Below, in pieces: positions 25,622 to 32,499 of a stretch of DNA of 64,000 nt. The notes beneath the pieces were generated by a model. That model saw only the letters and a program-made list of their open reading frames with translations. It searched no databases and was not told the origin of the DNA. The stretch comes from Streptomyces sp. TSRI0107 (lineage in GTDB: Bacteria; Actinomycetota; Actinomycetes; Streptomycetales; Streptomycetaceae): the NCBI RefSeq assembly GCF_001905845.1, contig NZ_LIVZ01000004.1, forward strand, positions 620,001-684,000, read 5' to 3'. Numbering within the stretch: position 1 is the stretch's first letter; each line of letters opens with the position of its first letter. A program made the position numbers and the translations under genes.

Positions 25622-25684
25622 TCAGCGGGGACAGATCCCGGAGGCGCACCGGCAGAGGTCCACGTGCAGGCGCGCCACGAGCAT
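25622..25684 (-). CDS. Cys-rich leader peptide upstream of the symporter
   Basis: A 20-codon frame, MLVARLHVDLCRC then ASGICPR, ends 61 bp before the symporter start. The HVDLCR core and the three Cys codons match the short leader peptides that NCBI labels putative leader peptide in Streptomyces, found upstream of sulfur-assimilation and sulfur-transport genes. Ribosome stalling at Cys codons when charged tRNA-Cys is scarce would alter downstream expression. No strong Shine-Dalgarno is seen (only CCCCGAGCC upstream). It may regulate the symporter as a cystine carrier. Confidence 0.72.
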   Translation of the reverse strand: MLVARLHVDLCRCASGICPR

Positions 25685-25745
25685 GAGGCTCGGGGACCAG
25701 GGGGACGCGGCTGCTGACTTCACACCGAAGACGTTAACACCTGAA

Positions 25746-25762
25746 CTTTGGGAGTCCCAAAG
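25746..25762. promoter_or_regulatory. Perfect palindrome upstream of the leader peptide
   Basis: CTTTGGGA-G-TCCCAAAG is a 17-bp perfect inverted repeat in the promoter region of the leader peptide and symporter, 62 bp from the leader start. It is AT-richer than its surroundings. A dimeric repressor or activator of sulfur or nutrient response probably binds it. I cannot name the regulator. Confidence 0.65.
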
Positions 25763-25809
25763 CCTTTCTTTGAGAGGTGGGCGGCCGCCGGCACCCACGG
25801 AACGCAAGA

Positions 25810-25844
25810 AGCCCCGTCCTCCGAGGTGTTCGGGGGGCGGGGCT
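25810..25844 (-). terminator. Hairpin terminator after the DUF4229 gene
   Basis: AGCCCCG at 25810-25816 pairs with CGGGGCT at 25838-25844, and the stem can extend with mismatches toward TCCTCCGA and TTCGGGGG. It lies 21 bp after the stop codon of the DUF4229 gene on the minus strand. Confidence 0.6.
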
Positions 25845-25864
25845 CTGTGCTTGTGTGACGCGTC

Positions 25865-26179
25865 TTACGACGTCTGGCCCTGCGCGGTCTGGCCCTGCGC
25901 GCGGGCCGCGTCGTCGGCGCGGTCCTCCTGGCTGCGGTTGGCCTCGAAGTTGGCCTTCACCTGGTCGACCTTGCGCACGATGCCCTCGGACGCGCGGTCC
26001 CGGGCGCCGCGCAGCACCACGAAGCTGATCGGCGCGGAGATCACCAGCGCGAGCAGGACGATCCACATGCCGTTGGAGTCGCCGAGGCCGCGCGGGGCGA
26101 CACCGGAGTAGACGAGGCCCCAGACGACGACCAGGCAACCGGCGAAGATGCCGAGGCGCATCAGCGTGTATCGGAGCAT
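25865..26179 (-). CDS. DUF4229 family membrane protein
   Basis: A 104-residue protein with two helices near the N-terminus (LGIFAGCLVVVWGLVY and MWIVLLALVISAPISFVVL), followed by LRGARDRASEGIVRKVDQVKANFEANRSQED. That RGARD...I...KVD tail is the signature of DUF4229, a conserved actinobacterial family of unknown function. The C-terminal end repeats QGQTAQGQTS. It is the last gene of a minus-strand run containing mqnE. Confidence 0.82.
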   Translation of the reverse strand: MLRYTLMRLGIFAGCLVVVWGLVYSGVAPRGLGDSNGMWIVLLALVISAPISFVVLRGARDRASEGIVRKVDQVKANFEANRSQEDRADDAARAQGQTAQGQTS

Positions 26180-26256
26180 CTCAATCCACTCTTCCGATGA
26201 CGAACAGGGGCACGATCCAGTGAAGCACGCCGACGACCCGGTCTTGCAGGCGGGGC

Positions 26257-26781
26257 TCAGCCCAGCGGCAGCAGCATGACGACGTCGTCCCGGTCGTCGT
26301 CCGGGGCGACCCGGATCGCGCCGGGCACGCGTCCGACCTCCTTGTAGCCGCAGGACGCGTAGAACCGCTCCAGGCCGAGACCGCCGCGGCAGGTCAGCCG
26401 GATCGCCTCGATCCCGTCGAAGCCGCGGGCGGCGTCCTCGGCGGCGGCGAGCAGGTCACGGCCGTACCCCTTCCCCTGGTGGCGGGGGTGCACCATCACC
26501 GTGTACAGCCACAGCCAGTGGGTCATCAGGCGGTGGGTGTTGAAGTGGAAGAAGCCCGTGGCGGCGACCCGTCCGTCCTCGTCGTGGCCGACGAGGAGCC
26601 GGGCCCGGCCCTCCGCCATGGCCACGAGGTGCCTCACCAGCTCGGGCCGGATCGTCTCCCTTTCCACCGGCGGCACGAAGCCGACGGCTCCGCCCGCGTT
26701 GGAGACGTCGGCCCACAGGTCGAGGATGCCGTCGCGCAGGTCGGGGGTGACGGCGGGATCGAGCGTGAACGTAAGGGGCAT
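26257..26781 (-). CDS. GNAT-family N-acetyltransferase
   Basis: A 174-residue GNAT protein. Motif A is VMVHPRHQGKGYGRDLLAAA, with the Q/RxxGxG/A acetyl-CoA pyrophosphate loop, and motif B is RLTCRGGLGLERFYASCGYKEVGR. The N-terminal segment before the fold ends in PPVERETIRPELVRHLV. It acetylates an unknown small molecule or protein amine using acetyl-CoA. It lies 16 bp downstream of the uracil-DNA glycosylase-like gene, likely in the same transcript. Confidence 0.88.
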   Translation of the reverse strand: MPLTFTLDPAVTPDLRDGILDLWADVSNAGGAVGFVPPVERETIRPELVRHLVAMAEGRARLLVGHDEDGRVAATGFFHFNTHRLMTHWLWLYTVMVHPRHQGKGYGRDLLAAAEDAARGFDGIEAIRLTCRGGLGLERFYASCGYKEVGRVPGAIRVAPDDDRDDVVMLLPLG

Positions 26782-26797
26782 GCAGGCATCCTAGTCA

Positions 26798-27460
26798 TTA
26801 CGACAGCGCCCGCGCCGCCACCCTGAGATCCGCCACCAGCCCTTGGTACGCGCCCTCCCGGTCGTCGGCCCGCAGCACCGACGACGGATGCACGGTCGGC
26901 ACCAGCCGCTCCGCGCGCCCGTGGATCTCCCGCTCCAGCACCGTCCCGCGCACCTCGCCGACCCGGAACGACGACCCCAGCAGCGCCTTGCCCGCCGTCG
27001 CCCCCAGCACCACGATCAGCTCCGGCTCCACCAACGCGAGCTCGGCCGCGAGCCACGGCCCGCAGGCCGTCGTCTCCCGCAGACTCGGCGCCTTGTGGAT
27101 CCGCCGCTTCCGGGGCTCGGCCTGGGTGAACTTGAAGTGCTTGACGGCGTTGGTCACGTACGCCTCACCGGGATCGATCCCCGCTTCGGCGAGCGCCCGG
27201 TCGAGCAGCTTCCCGGCCGGCCCGACGAAGGGCTTGCCCTGCCGGTCCTCCTGATCACCGGGCTGCTCGCCGACGAGCATGACGCGGGCGCGCGCGTCCC
27301 CGGCCCCGAACACGGTCTGCGTGGCATCACGGTGAAGGGGGCAGCCCCGGCACTCGCCGGCGGCCCGGCGCAGACCATCCAGATCAGCACCGTCCGGCAC
27401 GAAGGGTTCGGCGGTGTACTGCTCCTCGGGCGCGGTACTCACGCCCTCGCGAGTACCCAC
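26798..27460 (-). CDS. UdgX-type uracil-DNA glycosylase (uracil-DNA crosslinking)
   Basis: A 220-residue family 4-like uracil-DNA glycosylase with a Fe-S cluster site starting CRGC (Cys37, Cys40) and a further Cys133 in the insert. Signature motifs are GEQPGDQEDRQGKPF (64-78) and HPSS near the C-terminus. Residues 118-122 are KRRIH, the insertion characteristic of UdgX, where the His forms a covalent bond with the DNA after uracil release. This was characterised for Mycobacterium smegmatis UdgX. It acts in DNA repair in the cytoplasm. The frame starts at a GTG at 27460. It lies 60 bp downstream of mqnE. Confidence 0.92.
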   Translation of the reverse strand: MGTREGVSTAPEEQYTAEPFVPDGADLDGLRRAAGECRGCPLHRDATQTVFGAGDARARVMLVGEQPGDQEDRQGKPFVGPAGKLLDRALAEAGIDPGEAYVTNAVKHFKFTQAEPRKRRIHKAPSLRETTACGPWLAAELALVEPELIVVLGATAGKALLGSSFRVGEVRGTVLEREIHGRAERLVPTVHPSSVLRADDREGAYQGLVADLRVAARALS

Positions 27461-27462
27461 CC

Positions 27463-27512
27463 CAGGGGCGCGGGGAACTGCGCGAGCCCCCCCCCACGAC
27501 CCGCACCCGAAC
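27463..27512. repeat. Streptomyces-type intergenic repeat after mqnE
   Basis: AGGGGCGCGGGGAACTGCGCG followed by a run of C residues and CACGACCCGCACCCG fills the mqnE-UdgX gap. The first half can pair GGGGCGCG with CGCGAGCCCC. I recall this block as a widely repeated intergenic element in Streptomyces genomes. It may act as a terminator between mqnE and the UdgX gene. Confidence 0.5.
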
Positions 27513-27520
27513 CGCGAACC

Positions 27521-28684
27521 TCAGATCCTCATCGGCTGGGGCGACTCCCGCCGCCCCGCGTCCGGCCCCTCGAACTCCCTGATGACCTCGTACCGGGTGT
27601 TCCGCTCCACCGGCCGGAACCCCGCGTCCCGAATGAGATCCAGCAGATCGTCCCGGGTCAGCTTGTTCGGCGTGCCGTAGTTGTCCGCGTCGTGGGTGAT
27701 CTTGTACTCGACCACCGACCCGTCCATGTCGTCCGCCCCGTGCTGCAGCGCGAGCTGCGCGGTCTGCACGCCGTGCATCACCCAGAAGACCTTGACGTGC
27801 GGAACGTTGTCGAAGAGCAGCCGCGACACCGCGAAGGTCTTCAGCGCCTCGGCCGGGGTCGCCATGGTGGTGCGGGCCTGGAGGCGGTTGCGGACCTTGC
27901 CGTCCTTCATGTCGACGAAGTCGTGCTGGTAGCGCAGCGGGATGAAGACCTGGAAGCCGCCGGTCTCGTCCTGCAGTTCACGCAGCCGCAGCACGTGGTC
28001 CACCCGGTGCCGGGGCTCCTCGATGTGCCCGTACAGCATGGTGCTCGGGGTCTTCAGCCCCTTCTCGTGCGCGAGGCGGTGGATGCGGGACCAGTCCTCC
28101 CAGTGGGTGCGGTGGTCCACGATGTGCTGCCGGACCTCCCAGTCGAAGATCTCCGCGCCGCCGCCGGTCAGGGACTCCAGCCCCGCGTCGATCAGCTCGT
28201 CCAGGATCTCGCTCGCGGTCAGCCCGGAGATGGTCTCGAAGTGGTGGATCTCGGTCGCCGTGAAGGCCTTCAGGGAGACGTTCGGCAGTGCGGCCTTCAG
28301 TTCCCGCAGGGAACGCGGGTAGTACCGCCACGGCAGGTTCGGGTGCAGCCCGTTGACGATGTGCAGTTCGGTGAGGTTCTCCGACTCCATCGCCTTGGCC
28401 AGCCGCACGGCCTCCTCGATGCGCATGGTGTACGCGTCCTTCTCGCCCGGCTTGCGCTGGAAGGAGCAGTACGCGCAGGAGGCCGTACAGACGTTGGTCA
28501 TGTTGAGGTGCCGGTTGACGTTGAAGTGCACGACGTCGCCGTTCATGCGCGTGCGCACCTCGTGCGCGAGCCCGCCGAGCCAGGCCAGGTCGTCCGACTC
28601 GTACAGCGCGATGCCGTCCTCGCGGGTCAGCCGCTCACCGGCGCGGACCTTCTCCTCCAGCTCGCGCTTGAGCCCGACGTCCAT
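27521..28684 (-). CDS. mqnE: Aminofutalosine synthase MqnE
   Basis: A 387-residue radical SAM enzyme. The cluster-binding CxxxCxxC is Cys66, Cys70 and Cys73 (CTASCAYC), preceded by NVNRHLNMTNV. Further signatures are IVNGLHPNLPWRYY, FTATEIHHFETISG and SLTGGGAEIFD. It adds the adenosyl radical to the MqnA product to form 6-amino-6-deoxyfutalosine, the second futalosine-pathway step. It lies downstream of an Lrp-family regulator and the flavin prenyltransferase gene on the same strand, in the minus-strand menaquinone run. It is the sister enzyme of MqnC at 6688-7884. Confidence 0.95.
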   Translation of the reverse strand: MDVGLKRELEEKVRAGERLTREDGIALYESDDLAWLGGLAHEVRTRMNGDVVHFNVNRHLNMTNVCTASCAYCSFQRKPGEKDAYTMRIEEAVRLAKAMESENLTELHIVNGLHPNLPWRYYPRSLRELKAALPNVSLKAFTATEIHHFETISGLTASEILDELIDAGLESLTGGGAEIFDWEVRQHIVDHRTHWEDWSRIHRLAHEKGLKTPSTMLYGHIEEPRHRVDHVLRLRELQDETGGFQVFIPLRYQHDFVDMKDGKVRNRLQARTTMATPAEALKTFAVSRLLFDNVPHVKVFWVMHGVQTAQLALQHGADDMDGSVVEYKITHDADNYGTPNKLTRDDLLDLIRDAGFRPVERNTRYEVIREFEGPDAGRRESPQPMRI

Positions 28685-28723
28685 GGGTGATCCCTTCCTA
28701 GACAGACTTCGTAAACCGTACGC

Positions 28724-29179
28724 CTACGCCTCTTCCGGCAACTCCCCCACCCGGTTCTCCCACTTGGTGGAGAGCACGATGGTGGTACGGGTCCGGGAGA
28801 CGCCCTTGGTGCCGCCCAGCCGGCGGATGATCCGCTCCAGCCCGTCCACGTCGGTCGCGCGGACCTTGAGCATGTACGAGTCGTCGCCGGCGATGAACCA
28901 GCAGTCCTCGATCTCCGGCAGGTCCTTCAGCCGGCGTGCCACGTCCTCGTGGTCGGCGGCGTCGGAGAGCGAGATGCCGACCAGGGCGGTGACACCGAGG
29001 CCGAGCGAGGCGGCGTTCACGGTGGCGCGGTAGCCGGTGATGACACCGGCCGCCTCCAGCCGGTTGATGCGGTCGGTGACGCTGGGTCCCGACAGGCCGA
29101 CGAGGCGTCCCAGCTCCGCGTAGGAGGCCCGGCCGTTCTCCCTCAGGGCCTGGATGAGCTGCCTGTCCACCGCGTCCAT
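28724..29179 (-). CDS. Lrp/AsnC-family transcriptional regulator
   Basis: A 151-residue Lrp-type regulator. The N-terminal helix-turn-helix is DRQLIQALRENGRASYAELGRLVGLSGPSVTDRINRLE (residues 4-41), and the C-terminal RAM domain contains DCWFIAGDDSYMLKVRATDVDGLERIIRRL. It binds amino acids or related ligands and controls nearby genes. It sits between ubiX-like and mqnE on the same strand with 39 bp to mqnE, so it may tune menaquinone gene expression in response to aromatic amino acids. Confidence 0.88.
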   Translation of the reverse strand: MDAVDRQLIQALRENGRASYAELGRLVGLSGPSVTDRINRLEAAGVITGYRATVNAASLGLGVTALVGISLSDAADHEDVARRLKDLPEIEDCWFIAGDDSYMLKVRATDVDGLERIIRRLGGTKGVSRTRTTIVLSTKWENRVGELPEEA

Positions 29180-29236
29180 GCGATTCGAAGCCTTCCGCTG
29201 AAGAAATCTGAGATCCGAGAAACGAGCGTGTGGGGG

Positions 29237-29911
29237 TCAGTCGTTGCGGGAGCCGCCGCCGAGTTCCCCTTCCCAGCGGCGGTACAGAGTGTGGGGGACG
29301 CCGACAGCGTCGAGGACACGTCCCGCGACGAAGTCGACCAGGTCCTGGATGTGCGTCGCGCCCGCGTAGAAGGCGGGCGAGGCGGGGACGACGGAGGCGC
29401 CGGCGTCGTCCAGGGCGACGAGGTGCCGCAGGGTCTGTCCGCTCAGTGGCGCCTCGCGCACGGCGACCACCAGGGGCCGCCGTTCCTTCAGCGTGACACT
29501 CGCGGACCGCTGGAGCAGGTCCTTGGAGAGTCCGAGGGCGACTCCGGCGACGCACGCGGTGGAGGCGGGCACGATCAGCATGCCCTTGGCCGGGTACGAG
29601 CCCGAGGACGGCCCGGCGGCCAGGTCGCCGGCGTTCCAGTACCGCACCGCGTCGAGGTCGGCCCGGAAGGCGTCCGGCTTCCCGTCGGCTCCCCGCGCCA
29701 GCCATTCCCCGAGGTCGTCCCGCCAGTGCGCGTCCCGGAAGGAGATCCCGGTCTCGTCCAGCAGGGTGAGCCGTGAGGCCCGGCTGACCACCAGGTCGAC
29801 GCTCTCCCCCGCGTCCAGCAGCGCACGCAGCACCGCGGCGGCGTAGGGCGTCCCGGACGCTCCGGACACCCCCACGATCCAAGGCGCGCGCTGCGTTTCT
29901 CCTGCGTTCAC
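29237..29911 (-). CDS. UbiX-like flavin prenyltransferase
   Basis: A 224-residue UbiX-family protein. Signatures are VGVSGASGTPYAAAVLRALL (residues 13-32), GMLIVPASTACVAGVALGLSKDLLQRSA and KERRPLVVAVREAPLS. It prenylates FMN to prenylated FMN, the cofactor for the UbiD-like decarboxylase encoded at 36013-37470. In the futalosine pathway it supports the late decarboxylation step. The start is a GTG at 29911. In S. coelicolor I recall this gene as adjacent to mqnP; here the toxin island separates them. Confidence 0.92.
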   Translation of the reverse strand: MNAGETQRAPWIVGVSGASGTPYAAAVLRALLDAGESVDLVVSRASRLTLLDETGISFRDAHWRDDLGEWLARGADGKPDAFRADLDAVRYWNAGDLAAGPSSGSYPAKGMLIVPASTACVAGVALGLSKDLLQRSASVTLKERRPLVVAVREAPLSGQTLRHLVALDDAGASVVPASPAFYAGATHIQDLVDFVAGRVLDAVGVPHTLYRRWEGELGGGSRND

Positions 29912-29963
29912 ACCCCCGAGCCTACCGGCGGGCCGGGCGATGTTCAGGCCGGGGGCGCCGAGC

Positions 29964-30044
29964 TCACCAGATGCCGCTTTCGAGTTCCTCCAGGATCACA
30001 TTCCACGGGAATTCCTCGTACTCGCTCGTACTCGCTCGTACTCG
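29964..30044 (-). pseudogene. Remnant of a second SUKH/SMI1-type immunity gene
   Basis: The minus strand encodes EYEEFPWNVILEELE, then SGIW and a TGA at 29964-29966. This is the typical C-terminal end of SMI1/SUKH-type immunity proteins. There is no start, and the frame continues upstream only into 10-bp tandem repeats. It lies just after the intact SUKH-4 gene. Decayed extra immunity genes are usual near polymorphic toxins. Confidence 0.72.
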
Positions 30045-30046
30045 AA
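30015..30046. repeat. 10-bp tandem repeat at the immunity remnant
   Basis: About three copies of CTCGCTCGTA (with a variant first copy) lie between the intact SUKH-4 gene and the immunity remnant. A period of 10 causes successive frame changes and could reflect the recombination or slippage event that truncated the remnant. Confidence 0.7.
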
Positions 30047-30056
30047 CGGAGTGGGA

Positions 30057-30641
30057 TCAGGTGTAGACACCTGTCGACAGGTTCTCGAAGAGTTCGTTCC
30101 ATTCGCTCAGTTCGTGGGCGAAGGGCAACGGGTCGACCTGCTTGATGTCCGCCAGGAGCGTCTCGACTTCTCGCTGACGGCGCGCGTCCTCCCATTCGGG
30201 GGTTTCCCCGTCCGCCTGTTCGTAGGACTCGATGTAGCCGACGAAAGCGGTCAGGGTTCGGGCCAGGGAGGACAGGTCCCGGTGAATGGGAACGATCTCC
30301 TGAAGAGCATCGGTGTACTGGTACACCACTCCCGTCCCCGGATCGATCACCACAGCGTTGACCGGGAAATTCCCGATGGGAACGACCGCCTTCACGCCGG
30401 CCGGGAACGTCCACCCCCGCTGCTCCCGCGAGGCGCGGTCCCACAGGAGTTCGGGATCGAAGTCCGCGGGAAGTCCGAACGGCAGCTCCCACTCCTCGGA
30501 CGACGGAATGCCCACCTCCGTGAGGAATCCCAGCGTCTCTCCGGTGAAACCGTACTGCTCCGCGGTGCTTTGCGGCAGCAGGTGCACGTTCTCCTCTCCG
30601 ACCACGTCGGTCAAGCTCTCGTGATCAAGATCGAAGATCAC
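30057..30641 (-). CDS. SUKH-4 family immunity protein
   Basis: A 194-residue acidic soluble protein. It starts at a GTG at 30641, three bases after the toxin stop, with AAAGGG in the toxin 3' end as ribosome site. The strand-and-loop pattern IFDLDHESLTD, GFLTEVGIPSSEEWELPF, VVPIGNFPVNAVVIDPGTGVVYQY and SLARTLTAFVGYIESYE matches SUKH-4 immunity proteins. It probably neutralises the adjacent deaminase toxin by direct binding in the cytoplasm. Translation coupling to the toxin fits a toxin-immunity pair. Confidence 0.87.
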   Translation of the reverse strand: MIFDLDHESLTDVVGEENVHLLPQSTAEQYGFTGETLGFLTEVGIPSSEEWELPFGLPADFDPELLWDRASREQRGWTFPAGVKAVVPIGNFPVNAVVIDPGTGVVYQYTDALQEIVPIHRDLSSLARTLTAFVGYIESYEQADGETPEWEDARRQREVETLLADIKQVDPLPFAHELSEWNELFENLSTGVYT

Positions 30642-30644
30642 GGA

Positions 30645-32360
30645 TCACCCTTTCTTGGCTTTGCGGGCGGCTTCCATGACCGCGCCGTCCGCTTCGGTCA
30701 TCATCCCATGGCCGAGGCCGTGTTTCTCGTGCCAGTCACGCAGGTTCAACCGGTACGTCTTGTGCTCTTCGTCCTTCTTGGGGTCGGTCTTGCCGTCCGG
30801 ACCCGGTGTCTGGTCGTATTTGTGCGAGTGCGTCACGTCCATGTCTTGTTTGAAGTGCTCGGCAAGCCATTGGTCGCACCATGAGCTGGCGGCCTGGCAC
30901 GGTTGTCGCTCGGTATAGAGGGGTCCGAGCCCGTCTGGATTTCCGTCCCTGAGCACCGGATAGCCGATGGTGCGTTCCGAGTGCACGCCCTTGCTGTGCC
31001 CGACCAAAATGAAGGAATTGCCGTTGGAGTCGACGTAATGGGCCGCGGCGTAGTTGCCGCCTTTGTAATCCTGCTTGGAGTAGCGCGCCAACTGTGTGGC
31101 GTAGGCCAGTTCGCTCTTCTCGTGGGGCTTCAGCCGCCTCGACTCGACCTTGGGATTGTCAGGGTCCGGCTTGAGACCGTAGGGATTATCCCCTTTGTCC
31201 ACCGTGGCGCGGTATCGCCAGACCTTGCCGTCCTCCCCGACCAAGTCGGGGAGGCCCGCCTCGTCGCCCTTCATTCTGGTCGGCTTGCCGCCGTCCGCAT
31301 GGAGCCGTTCGACCGTGCCGTCGTGGTTGAGGAGGTACATCGGGGTGTCGTCCCCGCCTCCCTTGCCGTTCGTCTTGACTTTCTGGGCGTCGTGCCCGAC
31401 GTCCAGGTCGCTCCCCTTGTGCGTCTTGGACGTGGCCTTGACCTTGTCGGGGACGGTCTCGGTGACATGCTTGGTTATCTTCTTGACCGCCTTCTCGGCA
31501 CCGTTCAGCGCGCCTTCCAGCACCCCGTCGAAGGCGGCGGTGAACGAGTCCTTGCCCTTGGTCTTACCGAAGGAGCCTTTCGCCTTGGCGAACGGCGTGG
31601 CCGTCGCGAGGCTCAGCTCTCCCCCGTGCGCGGCGACCTTCCCCGCCCCGTCCTCGAACTCGACGTGGTCGATGTGCAGCTTCTTGTAGCCGCCTTCCCC
31701 GCCGGGTCCGCCTCCTCCGCCGGCCGAGGCCAGCTGCATGCCCGGCCCCTTCTTGCCGTCGCCGCCGCCCTCCCCGGGCGGCAGCTGGAACGCGCCCTCC
31801 ACCAGATCCAGCACGGCGTCCTCGGCGAGCTTCTCCAGCTTCGCGGTGACCGGCTCGGTGACCCGGGTCGTCAGCTCCTCCACGATCCGGTCGACGGCCT
31901 CGTCGATGATCCGCTTCACCAGCTGCCGCATGGCGGCGACCTCGGCCGCCCCGATCAGCGCGGACAGACCGCCGGTCACGACCGACAGTCCCAGCGAGAT
32001 GCCCACCGACCCGGCCATGACGGCGAGTTCGACCTCGGCCTTGCGCTTCATGCCGAAGATGATGTCCGCGACCACGTCGCAGGCGTCCGCGAACAGCCTC
32101 GCGATCTCGGGAATCTTGTCGAGGTGTTCGGCCTTCACATGGGCCCAGTGCTTCTCCATGGCGTCGACGGCCCATCCCTCGGACGAGGAAAGGATTCTTC
32201 CGAACGCCTTGTGCGCGTCGCCGCCGTGGCCCTCGAACTTGTCGGCGAAGTCGCGCATGGCCGTGGCCATCTCGCGGTAGTCGTCCTCGTCGACGTTGGG
32301 GAAGTTGATCCCGATGAAGTCCAGGATCTCGTCCAGCCAACCCGGGATCGTGTAACCCAT
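30645..32360 (-). CDS. Polymorphic toxin: CpnT-like N-terminus with nucleic acid/nucleotide deaminase domain
   Basis: A 571-residue toxin. The ATG at 32360 is chosen because GGGAGGAG lies 7 nt upstream. The N-terminal 130 residues form a helical WXG100/CpnT-like export domain (IPGWLDEILDFIG, DAMEKHWAHV). A helical and Gly-rich linker follows. The C-terminal 190 residues are a deaminase-fold toxin with His460 and Glu462 in HSER, Cys488 in QPC and Cys495 in SSWC, the expected HxE and PCxxxxxxC zinc site. It would deaminate bases in nucleic acid or nucleotides of a competitor. Export is probably by a type VII-like route. The immunity gene follows immediately. The GC content is lower than in neighbours. 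Confidence 0.85.
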   Translation of the reverse strand: MGYTIPGWLDEILDFIGINFPNVDEDDYREMATAMRDFADKFEGHGGDAHKAFGRILSSSEGWAVDAMEKHWAHVKAEHLDKIPEIARLFADACDVVADIIFGMKRKAEVELAVMAGSVGISLGLSVVTGGLSALIGAAEVAAMRQLVKRIIDEAVDRIVEELTTRVTEPVTAKLEKLAEDAVLDLVEGAFQLPPGEGGGDGKKGPGMQLASAGGGGGPGGEGGYKKLHIDHVEFEDGAGKVAAHGGELSLATATPFAKAKGSFGKTKGKDSFTAAFDGVLEGALNGAEKAVKKITKHVTETVPDKVKATSKTHKGSDLDVGHDAQKVKTNGKGGGDDTPMYLLNHDGTVERLHADGGKPTRMKGDEAGLPDLVGEDGKVWRYRATVDKGDNPYGLKPDPDNPKVESRRLKPHEKSELAYATQLARYSKQDYKGGNYAAAHYVDSNGNSFILVGHSKGVHSERTIGYPVLRDGNPDGLGPLYTERQPCQAASSWCDQWLAEHFKQDMDVTHSHKYDQTPGPDGKTDPKKDEEHKTYRLNLRDWHEKHGLGHGMMTEADGAVMEAARKAKKG

Positions 32361-32499
32361 CGCCGCACTCCTCCCGTCGAAGTCCTCTTTCCCACAAGGG
32401 ACTTTCAGCGCGAGCAAAGACCATAACGACGGTCGCCGGGATGGGCGCAAGGGAGCGGCGGGCGGTTGCGACACCCTTGTGAAGAACCCGGTACGGGGA

